Positions 26,481 through 35,634 of a stretch of DNA of 64,000 bases are shown one piece after another. Made by a program: the position numbers and the translations under genes. The notes under the pieces were generated by a model. That model ran no database searches and was not told the origin of the DNA. It saw nothing but the letters and a program-made list of their open reading frames with translations. How positions within the stretch are numbered: position 1 is the first letter of the stretch; every line of letters begins with the position of its first letter. The stretch spans positions 117,375-181,374 of the forward strand of contig JAYWHX010000009.1 in the NCBI GenBank assembly GCA_043777375.1, in the 5' to 3' direction. Source of the DNA: TH-plancto1 sp043777375. GTDB lineage: Bacteria; Planctomycetota; Planctomycetia; Planctomycetales; Planctomycetaceae.

Positions 26481-27131
26481 ATGGATGCTTCGTCCCCTTT
26501 CTGGCCGGTTCTTTGGTTGTCGCTGCAAGTCAGCGGAGCAGCGGTGGTGGTGAGTGCGCTGATTGGCCTCCCCGTTGGCGTGTGGCTGGGACTCACTCGC
26601 TTTCGAGGAAAGGCGTGGTTGACCGGGATCATTCATACCGGAATGGCCTTGCCGCCGGTGGTCGTGGGGCTGGTCTTGTATCTGTTGCTCTCACGCAGTG
26701 GACCGCTCGGAAGCTGGGGCTGGTTGTTTACTCCCTGGGCGATGGTTCTGGCGCAGTTCGTGTTATGCCTGCCGTTCATTGTCGGGATTACGATGGCTGC
26801 GGTAGCTTCCGTCCCCTCCGAATTGTCGTGGCAGCTGCGATCACTGGGGGCCAGTCCCGGTCAGGCCCGTTGGGCGATCGTTCGAGAAGCTCGTTCGGGA
26901 ATCCTGCTGGCGGTGGCCACAGCGTTTGGGAGAAGTCTGTCGGAAGTCGGGGCGGTGTGGCTGGTCGGCGGGAACATTGCGGGCCAGACGCGAGTCCTGA
27001 CCACGGCGATTGTGTTGGAAACTGGCCAGGGGCATTTTTCGTTGGCACTGCTCCTTGGCGCGGCACTGCTCACGGTGGCGCTTTCGATCAATCTCTTGAT
27101 CGTGCGTTATCAATGGCGAGTGCTGCCATGA
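26481..27131 (+). CDS. tupB: Tungstate ABC transporter permease TupB
   Basis: A 216-residue inner-membrane permease of the tungstate/molybdate group with five or six helices. The family-specific stretch is TGMALPPVVVGLVLYLLLSRSGP near 50-72, and the cytoplasmic EAA loop reads LRSLGASPGQARWAIV near 118-133. LSEVGAVWLVGGNIAGQTRVLTTAI near 155 is very like TupB proteins. The ATG of MDASSPFW was preferred to a start inside the upstream repeat. It overlaps the ATPase gene by four bases, and the binding protein gene follows directly. Confidence 0.92.
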   Translation: MDASSPFWPVLWLSLQVSGAAVVVSALIGLPVGVWLGLTRFRGKAWLTGIIHTGMALPPVVVGLVLYLLLSRSGPLGSWGWLFTPWAMVLAQFVLCLPFIVGITMAAVASVPSELSWQLRSLGASPGQARWAIVREARSGILLAVATAFGRSLSEVGAVWLVGGNIAGQTRVLTTAIVLETGQGHFSLALLLGAALLTVALSINLLIVRYQWRVLP

Positions 27132-27859
27132 TGTCGCCAGTGGCATATGATCTGCGGGCGGTCTGCCTGAGAGTTAGTGACTCGTTCTCGCTGGAGATCG
27201 ATTCGCTCACCATTCACACGGGCGAGACGTTGTGTCTGGTTGGGCCGACCGGCGCGGGCAAGAGTACGCTGCTCCGATTGCTGACTGGACTTGCGGTCCC
27301 CTTCTCCGGAAGTATTGCGTTCCAAGGGCAACCGCTTGAGCTGGGCCACATTCCCTTGCCGTCCCTCCGCCGCATCGCCACTGCTCATCAAAGCCCGCTT
27401 CTGCTTTCGGAGACCGTACGCACGAATGTGGAGTTCGGTTTGCGGGTTCGTGGAGTGACTCCGGTTCGTGAAAAAGCCGACCGGATTCTCGAATCGCTGG
27501 GGCTGCACTCCATCGCCCAACAGGATGCTCGCACGCTCTCGGGAGGCCAGCGGCAACTCGTGGCAATTGGCCGCTCCCTGGTCGTTGAGCCCGAGGTCCT
27601 GCTGCTTGATGAGCCGACCTCGCATCTTGACCCGGCGAATGTCGCCCGTGTCGAATCTTTAATTCAAGCTCAAAAACAGCGCACGGGGATGACCATCGTC
27701 TGGGTCACGCACAACCTGTTTCAAGCCCGCCGAATGGCGAGCCGCGTGGGGCTGGTATTGAACGGTCAAATGGTCGAAGTCGCCTCGACGGAAGAGTTTT
27801 TTGACCGTCCAGCAGACCAGAGAACCGCCGCCTTCATTCATGGAAAGATGGTGTACTGA
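27128..27859 (+). CDS. tupC: Tungstate ABC transporter ATPase TupC
   Basis: A 243-residue ABC ATPase with all motifs: Walker A GPTGAGKST near 38-46, Q-loop TAHQSPLLLSE near 83, signature LSGGQRQL near 139, Walker B LLLDEPTSHLD near 161 and the switch histidine in VWVTHNLF near 195. It would energise tungstate import with TupB. Its ATGA overlaps the tupB stop codon, and its TGA is followed at once by the tupA ATG, so the three genes form one translationally coupled operon. Confidence 0.93.
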   Translation: MMSPVAYDLRAVCLRVSDSFSLEIDSLTIHTGETLCLVGPTGAGKSTLLRLLTGLAVPFSGSIAFQGQPLELGHIPLPSLRRIATAHQSPLLLSETVRTNVEFGLRVRGVTPVREKADRILESLGLHSIAQQDARTLSGGQRQLVAIGRSLVVEPEVLLLDEPTSHLDPANVARVESLIQAQKQRTGMTIVWVTHNLFQARRMASRVGLVLNGQMVEVASTEEFFDRPADQRTAAFIHGKMVY

Positions 27860-28774
27860 ATGAATCGCAGACACGTGTTGTCTCAGGGCTCAGAAGCTTG
27901 GTTGGAGTTCAGGCTTCAGCCTGCTCCGGAACAGCCTCAAGGCTGGGCTCCAACGTTTCAGGCATGGGCGTTCTTACTCCTCACGCTCCTCGGCTGTTCG
28001 GAGCCAACTCCTCCGGCATCCGAGTTGACGCTGGTTTCCACGACCTCAACACAGGACAGCGGGCTACTTGATGTACTGGTCCCAGCCTTCGAAAAGGAGA
28101 GTGGGATTGAGGTGAAAGTCATCGCGGTCGGTAGCGGTCAAGCTCTGGAACTCGGGCGACGAGGCGATGCGGATGTGTTGCTGACGCATTCCCCGGACGC
28201 TGAGAAGAATTTCATGGAGGAGGGCTGGGGCGCGCAGCGGCGAGCCGTGATGCACAATGACTTCGTGATCGTTGGCCCACCGGACGACAAGGCCAGTGTG
28301 AAGTCGGCCAAGACTGCCATCGAAGCCCTGCAAAAGATCTCCAGCACACAAAGCGTCTTCATCTCTCGTAGCGACGAATCCGGGACGCACGTGAAAGAGA
28401 AGAACCTGTGGACGGCTGCCGACATCGCTCCCCAGGGAGCTTGGTACATCCAGGCTGGCACGGGCATGGCCCCCTGTCTGCGCATGGCCCATGAGAAGCA
28501 GGCGTACATTCTGTGCGACCGAGCGACCTACCTCGCGAACAAGTCGGAAATCCCTCTTCTGATCCTGCACGAGGGCGATGACCGGTTACTCAACCGATAC
28601 TCCGTAATCACGCTCAACCCCGCGAAGCATCCGCAGGTCAATCAGCTGGAAGCCCAGCGTTTCGCCGACTACCTTGTGTCTCCTAGTGGACAGGCTGTCA
28701 TCAGGGGCTTTGGAAAAGAGCAGTTCGGTCAATCGCTGTTCACTCCGGATGCGGCCCCAGGAAATCGGCCCTAG
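27860..28774 (+). CDS. tupA: Tungstate-binding lipoprotein TupA with repeat insertion in its signal region
   Basis: A 304-residue substrate-binding protein for the TupBC transporter. The oxyanion-binding hallmark TTSTQDSGLLDVL is at residues 57-69, and SRSDESGTHVKEKNLW near 174 and GMAPCLRMA near 206 are also typical. It is predicted to be a lipoprotein: LLLTLLGC places the lipid-modified Cys at 46. The part before the hydrophobic helix is unusually long because about 18 codons (residues 14-31) are encoded by a palindromic repeat. It starts directly after the tupC stop codon. Confidence 0.92.
   Translation: MNRRHVLSQGSEAWLEFRLQPAPEQPQGWAPTFQAWAFLLLTLLGCSEPTPPASELTLVSTTSTQDSGLLDVLVPAFEKESGIEVKVIAVGSGQALELGRRGDADVLLTHSPDAEKNFMEEGWGAQRRAVMHNDFVIVGPPDDKASVKSAKTAIEALQKISSTQSVFISRSDESGTHVKEKNLWTAADIAPQGAWYIQAGTGMAPCLRMAHEKQAYILCDRATYLANKSEIPLLILHEGDDRLLNRYSVITLNPAKHPQVNQLEAQRFADYLVSPSGQAVIRGFGKEQFGQSLFTPDAAPGNRP
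27901..27954. repeat. Palindromic element inside the tupA signal region
   Basis: Arms 27901-27923 and 27932-27954 are complementary at 18 of 23 positions with an eight-base loop. The 54 bases are a multiple of three and are read as LEFRLQPAPEQPQGWAPT. They lie between the start codon and the hydrophobic core of the lipoprotein signal. Confidence 0.8.
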
Positions 28775-28901
28775 CGCTGTGCCCCATGTCTCTTGAGGTC
28801 GAGTCACCGTTCCCTGTTTGAACATGACGCCTTCTGAGTTCCGACGCTTCAAGGTTCGACCACGAGCGTCCCTATGCCAGCTGTCCATCGTAGAGAAAGC
28901 C

Positions 28902-29273
28902 ATGCCCCGTCCAACGACTCTGCCTCTGCAACCTCGACTGAAAATCTGGTTCGAGTCGAACGGCGAATACGCATTCGGTTTCGGCCTGTGCGAAATGCTG
29001 GAGGCTGTGCAGAACAAGGGGTCGATCAAGGAGGCTGCCGTCAGTATCGGCAAGAGCTATCGTCACGTGTGGGGGCGGATCAAGGCAGCGGAAAAAATAC
29101 TGGAGAGGCCGCTCGTTCAAACTCGCGTGGGAGGCAAATCAGACCACCGCAGTGAGCTGACTCCGGAAGCAACCCGCCTCTTAGAGAGCTTCATGACTCT
29201 TCGTCAGACGATGAAGGAAGTCTTGGAGCGAGAGTTCACAGCTCGTTTCAAATCCCCCTTGAAGTCGAGTTGA
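28902..29273 (+). CDS. ModE-like winged-helix DNA-binding protein
   Basis: A 123-residue protein matching the N-terminal DNA-binding domain of ModE: LKIWFESNGEYAFGFGLCEM near 11-30, then the helix-turn-helix GSIKEAAVSIGKSYRHVWGR near 41-60 and QTRVGGKSDHRSELTPEA near 76. The molybdate-binding TOBE domains of full ModE are absent, so metal sensing must be lost or done by another protein. Its place after tupBCA suggests that it controls tungstate or molybdate uptake. The ATG of MPRPTTLPLQP was chosen because the domain begins there; a start 84 bases upstream is possible. Confidence 0.82.
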   Translation: MPRPTTLPLQPRLKIWFESNGEYAFGFGLCEMLEAVQNKGSIKEAAVSIGKSYRHVWGRIKAAEKILERPLVQTRVGGKSDHRSELTPEATRLLESFMTLRQTMKEVLEREFTARFKSPLKSS

Positions 29274-29279
29274 GATTGG

Positions 29280-29319
29280 ATCAGTCGTTCAACGCAGTGA
29301 TCATTAAGAGACGACTGAT
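29280..29319. terminator. Inverted repeat between convergent genes
   Basis: Nine-base perfect arms (ATCAGTCGT and its complement) at 29280-29288 and 29311-29319 lie between the ends of the ModE-like gene and kdpE. The 22-base spacer is long and no T-run follows, so a terminator role is only suggested by position. Confidence 0.35.
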
Positions 29320-29346
29320 GGGGCTGGCAGTCTCTGATTTCTCAAT

Positions 29347-30048
29347 CTATTCGTCGACGAGACGATAACCAATACTCGCCTCGGTTTTGAGGTATCGCGG
29401 GCGGGCGGGATCATGTTCGAGCTTGCGGCGCAGCTGTCCCATGTAGACGCGAAGATACTGGTTCTCATACACGCTTTCCGGTCCCCAGACTTCCTTGAGA
29501 AGTTGCCTATGGGTGACGACTTTGCCAGCATGGCAGACGAGAACTTGAAGCAGGCGGTACTCGGTGGGAGTCAGATGGACGGTCGTCGCTTCGAGAGTCA
29601 CCTCGCGACGTCCCAGGTCCACGGTCAAGTCGCCAACACAGAAGACACTCTCCACGCCAGGAGCGGCTCTCTGTATCGAATGACGCAGGGCCACTCGTAA
29701 ACGGGCCAGGAGTTCGCTCACCCCGAACGGCTTGGTTAAATAGTCATCGGCCCCGGCGTCGAGTGCGGCAACCTTGTCGGACTCCCGACCTCGGGCCGAA
29801 AGGACAATAATCGGAACTTTGGACCACTCACGAAGTCGACTGATGACCGTCAATCCATCCTCGTCAGGCAATCCCAGATCCAGGATCACGATGTCGGGCG
29901 GTTCGGTGATGGCATGACCGATTCCCTTCCCGGCGGTGTCGGTCTCTGTGACGACGAACCCATGCGACTCGAGCGAGATCCGCAAGAACTTGCGAATCTG
30001 CAATTCGTCTTCAATGACGAGAATGCGTGGCTGGTCGTTGCTCGCCAT
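29347..30048 (-). CDS. kdpE: Kdp operon response regulator KdpE
   Basis: A 233-residue OmpR-family regulator. The receiver domain has the acidic pocket IEDE at 12-15, phosphoacceptor D57 in VILDLGLPDEDG and the conserved Lys in YLTKPFG near 106. The C-terminal winged helix ends with RVYMGQLRRKLEHDPARPRYL and GYRLVDE. It is the last gene of the kdp operon, 56 bases after kdpD, and should activate kdp transcription when phosphorylated by KdpD. A candidate tandem binding site is present upstream of the operon. Confidence 0.95.
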   Translation of the reverse strand: MASNDQPRILVIEDELQIRKFLRISLESHGFVVTETDTAGKGIGHAITEPPDIVILDLGLPDEDGLTVISRLREWSKVPIIVLSARGRESDKVAALDAGADDYLTKPFGVSELLARLRVALRHSIQRAAPGVESVFCVGDLTVDLGRREVTLEATTVHLTPTEYRLLQVLVCHAGKVVTHRQLLKEVWGPESVYENQYLRVYMGQLRRKLEHDPARPRYLKTEASIGYRLVDE

Positions 30049-30104
30049 CGGGGAAAGTGGCCTCTGTCGGATTCCCGTGTTCCAAGGAAGACATGTGCTG
30101 GATT

Positions 30105-32786
30105 CTACTGCCGCGGCTGAGTCCCTGCGAAGTCGCTCTGTGGCGGGAGCGGCAGGCTGACGCGAAAGAGCGCTCCTCCCCCTTCACGATTCTCAGCTGC
30201 GATCGTTCCCCCGTGCAGTTCGACAATGCACCGGCAAATCGTCAGTCCGATCCCCGTACCGGCTCGGGCGTTTCCCTCCACGCGATGGAACTTCTCAAAG
30301 ATTCGGCCCTCCTCACCCGATGGAAGGCCCGGACCCCGATCGGCGATTTCTAAAATGAGCTGCCGTCCTACGTGGCGACCGATCAGTTCGATCTCTGTTC
30401 CGGCAGGAGAATACTTCGCGGCATTGTCGAGTAGATTGGTCAGCACCTGTTGCATCAAGAGACCATCAATAGCAACTGGCGGCAGATCGTCCGCGATCGA
30501 AGAGGTCACATGATGGTCTCGGAGCAGGCGTTCCATGCGGGCCAATGTGACTCCCACCACTTCCTCAATCGGTTGCAGTTCCTTTTGCAGCTGGATGGCA
30601 TGCGACTCGAGTCGTGTCAGGTCCAGCAGATTTGCGACGAGGCGGTTAAGCCGTTCGGATTCATCCACGATCGACTCGGCAAGGTCGGTCCGCAGGGACA
30701 CCTCAAGATTGGGTCCGGCGACGAGGGTACTGGCCGCACCCGTAATCGTGGCCAGAGGAGTACGCAGGTCATGTGAGACAGTACTGAGGAGTGTATTGCG
30801 AAGCCGCTCCGTCTCCATCTCCAAGCGGGTGTGTTCTGCCAATTCGGCTAAAGCACAGCGCTCAAGAGCACTGGCGATCTGAGAGGCGAACGCCTGCAAC
30901 ATATCTCGTTGCGCCAGAGCGAGTCGTGCTTCCGGTTCACGCGGCCGCACTCCGAGGACTCCCACTATTCCACTCGGTACGAGGAGCGGAAGATAGGTCG
31001 CAGTGGCCCCAGGCAGGGTGTCCGTACCCGGTCCCGCAGGCCGTAAGTGTTCGAAGACCCATTGGACCACTCCCTCGTCGGATGATGGGGGAGCCTCTTT
31101 GATTGACTCTGGCACCACGAGTCGACGTTCGTGGTCAACCCCTAAGACCCAGGCTTCGACGGACATCTCTCGTTGAATAATTTCGCGACTGGCCCAGAGG
31201 ATCGACTCGCGTGTGGGGAGCCCGGAGAGTTCTTTGCTCAAGGCATAGAGTGCGGAGGTCCGCTGCTCCCTGTCTCGGAGATGAATCGATTGAGAACGAA
31301 CGCGGGCGGTCAGTTCGCTGATGACGACACCGATCACGAGCATCACGGAAAACGTGAGCAGGTATTGAGTATCGGAGACCGCTAGCGTGCCATAGGGGGG
31401 GATAAACAGGACATCGAAGACAGCCACTCCCAAAACTGTGGCCTGGATCGATGGACCACGCCCCTGAGTCAAAGCCACCACGACCACACCCGCGAGGTAG
31501 ACCATCACGAGATTCGTGGGTTCAAAGAAACGCGATAAAAACCACGAGATCAACGTACAAATCGACACGGTGGTTAACGACCACAGGTACGGTCTCCATG
31601 AGGGCGAGACTCGATCACTGAAGGTCGTGGGCTTCGAGGCGACCTCACCTTCTCCTCGCGTCACATACACATCAATGTCACCACTCTCGCGGATCAGTTC
31701 TGAGACTAGCGAGCCTTTCCACCATTCGACCCAGCGTGGGAAATTTGACTTACCAGCGATAATCCGGGTGACGTTTTGCCGCCGACCATAGTCGATGACT
31801 GTCGCGGCGAATTCCTCTCCGGCCACCGTGGCGACCGTGGCCCCGAGTTCCTCCGCCAGTCGGAGGTTTTCCTCCAATCGTTGGCGATCGCCGGCGCTCA
31901 TGACGCGGGCGGCGTTGGCTTCCACATGCAAGGCGATCCAAGGGGCGTGCAGGCTGGAGGCCATGCGCCGCGTCGCGCGAATCAACCGGGCCGACATCGG
32001 GCTGGGACCAACACAGACTAGCAGGCGTTCCGAGGTGGGCCAGATGGGTGCCACAGCATGGACCTGGCGGTAGTCCACGGCCTCCGCCCCCACACGATCC
32101 GCCGTCTTGCGCAGGGCCAGCTCACGCAAGGCGATGAGGTTCCCTCGTCGGAAAAAGTTCTCAATCGCGCGGGCCGCTTGGACCGAAACGTAGATCTTCC
32201 CCTCTCGCAGCCGATTGATCAGATCCTCCGGAGAGATATCAACCAGCTCGACCTCGTCGGCGTCCTCAAAGATTCGGTCCGGAACCGTTTCACGCACTGG
32301 GATCGAGGTGATCTGTGCGACCACATCGTTCAGGCTCTCCAGATGCTGCACATTGAGCGAGGTATAGACTGTGATTCCGGCGTCCAGCAGATCCTCAATG
32401 TCCTGCCAGCGTTTCGGATGGATTGACCCCGGAGGATTCGAATGAGCCAACTCATCGACGACGATGATCTCCGGCTTCCTCTCCAGCGCCAGCACTAAAT
32501 CAAACTCGGGAATCAAATGCCCTCGATAGTCGACCATCTTCTTGGGCAAGACATCGAGCCCCATGACCAGCGCGTAGGTCTCGGGCCGAGCATGCGGCTC
32601 GACATAGCCGACAATCAGGTCCACCCCTTCCTTCGCGACCTTGCGGGCCGCCTCCAACATCGCATAAGTCTTCCCGACGCCGGGGGCCATGCCAAAGAAG
32701 ATCTTCAGCCGCCCCCGCTGTTGCTGGGTTTCTTCAGCCTGCACTCGGGCCAGCAGGGCATCAGGATCGGGACGGTCGGATGACAT
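30105..32786 (-). CDS. kdpD: Kdp sensor histidine kinase KdpD
   Basis: An 893-residue membrane sensor kinase for potassium limitation. Domains in order: KdpD N-terminal domain with Walker A GMAPGVGKTYAML near 31-43 and VDELAHSNPPGS near 119; a universal-stress-like domain near 250-375; a four-helix DUF4118 membrane block near 400-500; a GAF-like region near 520-650; the HisKA domain with phosphoacceptor H672 in SHDLRTPLATITG; and the ATPase domain with LLDNAAKYSP, DRGPGLP and GTGIGLTI. It follows kdpC after 27 bases. Length fits the family. Confidence 0.96.
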   Translation of the reverse strand: MSSDRPDPDALLARVQAEETQQQRGRLKIFFGMAPGVGKTYAMLEAARKVAKEGVDLIVGYVEPHARPETYALVMGLDVLPKKMVDYRGHLIPEFDLVLALERKPEIIVVDELAHSNPPGSIHPKRWQDIEDLLDAGITVYTSLNVQHLESLNDVVAQITSIPVRETVPDRIFEDADEVELVDISPEDLINRLREGKIYVSVQAARAIENFFRRGNLIALRELALRKTADRVGAEAVDYRQVHAVAPIWPTSERLLVCVGPSPMSARLIRATRRMASSLHAPWIALHVEANAARVMSAGDRQRLEENLRLAEELGATVATVAGEEFAATVIDYGRRQNVTRIIAGKSNFPRWVEWWKGSLVSELIRESGDIDVYVTRGEGEVASKPTTFSDRVSPSWRPYLWSLTTVSICTLISWFLSRFFEPTNLVMVYLAGVVVVALTQGRGPSIQATVLGVAVFDVLFIPPYGTLAVSDTQYLLTFSVMLVIGVVISELTARVRSQSIHLRDREQRTSALYALSKELSGLPTRESILWASREIIQREMSVEAWVLGVDHERRLVVPESIKEAPPSSDEGVVQWVFEHLRPAGPGTDTLPGATATYLPLLVPSGIVGVLGVRPREPEARLALAQRDMLQAFASQIASALERCALAELAEHTRLEMETERLRNTLLSTVSHDLRTPLATITGAASTLVAGPNLEVSLRTDLAESIVDESERLNRLVANLLDLTRLESHAIQLQKELQPIEEVVGVTLARMERLLRDHHVTSSIADDLPPVAIDGLLMQQVLTNLLDNAAKYSPAGTEIELIGRHVGRQLILEIADRGPGLPSGEEGRIFEKFHRVEGNARAGTGIGLTICRCIVELHGGTIAAENREGGGALFRVSLPLPPQSDFAGTQPRQ

Positions 32787-32813
32787 ATGGCTCAGTCTAA
32801 ACGCGGACGAGAA

Positions 32814-33386
32814 TTATTTCGCGGAGTCAAGTGCGAGATTCAGTTTCAGGACATGCACGCGGGGCTGCCCCAGAACCCCGAACGTTGGCTGTTCGATGTG
32901 CTGGTTGATGAGTGCTTCGATCTGATTCAGGGAGAGGTGACGTACTCTCGCAACTCGTGACATCTGATACTGGGCCGCTGCCGGACTGATGTGTGGGTCG
33001 AGACCCGAAGCAGAGGCGGTCACCAGATCGACCGGGATGGATGACTGGTTGCCGGGATCAGCCTCTCGTAGCCGGGCGACCCGATCACGAACAGCGTCGA
33101 CGAGAGCCGGATTCGTCGTGGCCTGGTTCGAGCCGCTCCCGCCCAGACCATTGTACGGGACGGGGACGGTCGCCGATGGTCGTCCCCAGAAGTACTGCGG
33201 ATCATCGAACGATTGACCCAACAGCTCCGATCCGACTTTGCGGTCCCCTTCGCGAAGCAGGCTGCCTGTCGCCTTCTGAGGAAACAGGGTATTCGCACCC
33301 AGTGTCACCACGAGCGGGTAGGCCACTCCGGTAACCAGAGTCAACAACCCGAACAACACGATGGCTGGTTGTATTGGACTTCTCAT
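32814..33386 (-). CDS. kdpC: Potassium-transporting ATPase subunit KdpC
   Basis: A 190-residue accessory subunit of the KdpFABC pump with one N-terminal transmembrane helix (AIVLFGLLTLVTGVAYPLVV) and a periplasmic domain. Family stretches are GSELLGQSFDDPQYFWGRPSA at about residues 51-71, PVDLVTASASGLDPHISPAAA near 117 and YQMSRVARVR. It lies 12 bases after kdpB. The C-terminus (GQPRVHVLKLNLAL) agrees with the family, so the gene is complete. Confidence 0.95.
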   Translation of the reverse strand: MRSPIQPAIVLFGLLTLVTGVAYPLVVTLGANTLFPQKATGSLLREGDRKVGSELLGQSFDDPQYFWGRPSATVPVPYNGLGGSGSNQATTNPALVDAVRDRVARLREADPGNQSSIPVDLVTASASGLDPHISPAAAQYQMSRVARVRHLSLNQIEALINQHIEQPTFGVLGQPRVHVLKLNLALDSAK

Positions 33387-33398
33387 GCTCTCTCTCCT

Positions 33399-35468
33399 TT
33401 AGGTCAGCCCGAGGGCTTGAAGAATCAGATCGATCAGCTTGATACCTACGAACGGAACCAGCAGACCTCCCAGGCCGTACACCAACAGGTTGCGGCGGAG
33501 CAACAGGTCAGCTCCCACCGCGCGGTACGCGACTCCACGCAGCGCCAATGGAATCAGGACCACAATCACCAGAGCATTGAAGATGACCGCCGATAGAATC
33601 GCGCTCGAGGGTGTCGCCAGGCCCATCACATTGAGCCGAGTCAGCTCGGGGTAAGTCGTGGCGAACGCCGCCGGAATGATTGCGAAGTACTTCGACACAT
33701 CATTCGCAATGCTGAACGTGGTCAACGCTCCGCGCGTCATTAACAGCTGCTTTCCGATCTCAACAATCTCGATCAGCTTGGTCGGGTTCGAGTCGAGGTC
33801 GACCATGTTGCCAGCTTCTTTGGCGGCTTGAGTTCCGCTGTTCATGGCAACCGCGACATCGGCTTGCGCCAGTGCGGGTGAGTCGTTGGTTCCATCACCG
33901 GTCATTGCGACGAGTCGACCGCCCGCCTGATACTCACGGATTAGTTTGAGCTTGGCCTCGGGCGTCGCCTGAGCCAGGAAGTCATCGACCCCCGCTTCGG
34001 CAGCGATGGCCGCAGCTGTCAGGGGGTTATCGCCGGTGATCATCACGGTCTTGATGCCCATGCGACGGAGTTGGGCGAACCGCTCTCGCATCCCCCCCTT
34101 GACGATGTCCTTCAGATAGACCGCCCCCAAGGCTCGGTTGCCATCGCAAACGACCAGCGGCGTTCCGCCCTGTTTCGAGATCTGATCGACGGAATTCCGC
34201 AGGGAAGCCGGAAAGTCACCGCCCAGTTCCTTCACATGAGTTTCCACGGCATTGGCAGCTCCCTTGCGAATGCGACGGCTCTCAATGTCGACCCCGCTCA
34301 TCCGCGTCTGGGCGGTGAATGGAATGAAGTGCGCCTTCAGAGACTGCATGTCACGTCCACGCAATCCGTACTTTTCCTTCGCGAGGATGACGATGCTGCG
34401 ACCTTCGGGAGTCTCGTCCGCCAAGGACGAGAGCTGGGCGGCATCAGCGAGGCGCTCCATCGTGACTCCCTCGGCAGGAATGAACTCCACAGCTTGCCGG
34501 TTGCCGAGCGTAATCGTCCCGGTCTTGTCCAGGAGCAGCACATCCACATCTCCCGCAGCTTCAACAGCGCGGCCCGAGGTCGCGATGACGTTGGCTTGAA
34601 TCATGCGGTCCATCCCGGCGATTCCAATGGCTGAGAGCAGCCCTCCGATTGTCGTCGGAATCAGACACACCAGGAGAGCGACCACCACCGTCAGCGTAAT
34701 GGGAACCCCCTTGCCAGCAGCCAGGACCGCATACTGCGAGAACGGAATCAGCGTGGCACACGCCAGCAGGAAGATGATCGTCATCGCAGCTAGCAGAATG
34801 TCGAGAGCGATCTCGTTGGGGGTCTTCTGCCGCTTGGCCCCTTCGACCAATGAGATCATGCGGTCCAGGAATGTCTCTCCGGGATTCGCGGAGATGCGGA
34901 CGATCAGCCAGTCGGAGAGGACCAGAGTCCCGCCGGTCACACTGCTACGGTCGCCTCCGCTTTCGCGAATGACGGGAGCGCTTTCGCCGGTGATCGCGGC
35001 CTCGTTCACAGAGGCGATCCCTTCGATGACCTCACCATCCGCCGGGATGTACTCATTGGGCCCGACCAGAACCACGTCTCCCTTTCGCAGTTGAGAGGCA
35101 GCAACACTCTCTGACGCCGCATCGCGTTTGGGTTCGCGAAGCCGTTTGGCTTGGACATCCTTACGAGAGTTCCGCAAGGCATCCGCTTGAGCCTTTCCAC
35201 GTCCTTCGGCCATTGCCTCGGCGAAGTTCGCAAACAGCACCGTAAACCACAGCCAGGCCGAGATGGCCAGGATGAAGCCCGCTGGCTCCGCTCCGGGACG
35301 CGTCAATGCTTGCACGTACAGGACGGTCGTCAGGGCACTTCCCAGAAAGACGGTGAACATCACCGGATTTCGAATCTGGTGCCGAGGGTTCAATTTCAGA
35401 ACCGACTCCCAGAGTGCCCGTCGAACGATCGGCGGATCGAACAGGGGACGGGATTGTTTGTTAGACAT
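33399..35468 (-). CDS. kdpB: Potassium-transporting P-type ATPase subunit KdpB
   Basis: A 689-residue catalytic subunit. The phosphorylated aspartate is D314 in LLDKTGTITLGNR; the actuator motif ITGESAPV and the hinge motif MTGDGTNDSPALAQADVAVAM are intact, and transmembrane helices lie near 35-80, 225-285 and in the last 110 residues. The ATG of MSNKQSRPLFDPPI matches the family start; an upstream in-frame start would run into the intergenic repeat. The gap to kdpA is 166 bases, larger than elsewhere in the operon, and holds a palindromic element. Confidence 0.96.
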   Translation of the reverse strand: MSNKQSRPLFDPPIVRRALWESVLKLNPRHQIRNPVMFTVFLGSALTTVLYVQALTRPGAEPAGFILAISAWLWFTVLFANFAEAMAEGRGKAQADALRNSRKDVQAKRLREPKRDAASESVAASQLRKGDVVLVGPNEYIPADGEVIEGIASVNEAAITGESAPVIRESGGDRSSVTGGTLVLSDWLIVRISANPGETFLDRMISLVEGAKRQKTPNEIALDILLAAMTIIFLLACATLIPFSQYAVLAAGKGVPITLTVVVALLVCLIPTTIGGLLSAIGIAGMDRMIQANVIATSGRAVEAAGDVDVLLLDKTGTITLGNRQAVEFIPAEGVTMERLADAAQLSSLADETPEGRSIVILAKEKYGLRGRDMQSLKAHFIPFTAQTRMSGVDIESRRIRKGAANAVETHVKELGGDFPASLRNSVDQISKQGGTPLVVCDGNRALGAVYLKDIVKGGMRERFAQLRRMGIKTVMITGDNPLTAAAIAAEAGVDDFLAQATPEAKLKLIREYQAGGRLVAMTGDGTNDSPALAQADVAVAMNSGTQAAKEAGNMVDLDSNPTKLIEIVEIGKQLLMTRGALTTFSIANDVSKYFAIIPAAFATTYPELTRLNVMGLATPSSAILSAVIFNALVIVVLIPLALRGVAYRAVGADLLLRRNLLVYGLGGLLVPFVGIKLIDLILQALGLT

Positions 35469-35536
35469 GATTCTATTCTTCCACAGAGAACGGTTGAAGT
35501 CGTCGGTGTGGCAGCTTGGGAGCAAGCTGCCGTCAT

Positions 35537-35620
35537 CGGGAGGGCGAGGCTCCTGCCGAGCCGTGTATGCGAGCAGACATTGTCTTAGACTCGCGGCTCA
35601 GCAGGAGCTTCGCCCTCCCG
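35537..35620. repeat. Palindromic element between kdpA and kdpB
   Basis: Arms 35537-35563 and 35594-35620 pair at 25 of 27 positions around a 30-base loop. It lies inside the operon, 14 bases after the kdpA stop codon and 69 bases before the kdpB start. As a strong RNA hairpin it could attenuate or stabilise parts of the kdp message. Confidence 0.88.
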
Positions 35621-35634
35621 AACTCGACACAGCT

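Noticed and set aside
26513..27127. 205-codon N-terminal extension of TupC
   Set aside because: It overlaps tupB in another frame; the ATPase domain begins at the ATG coupled to the tupB stop codon.
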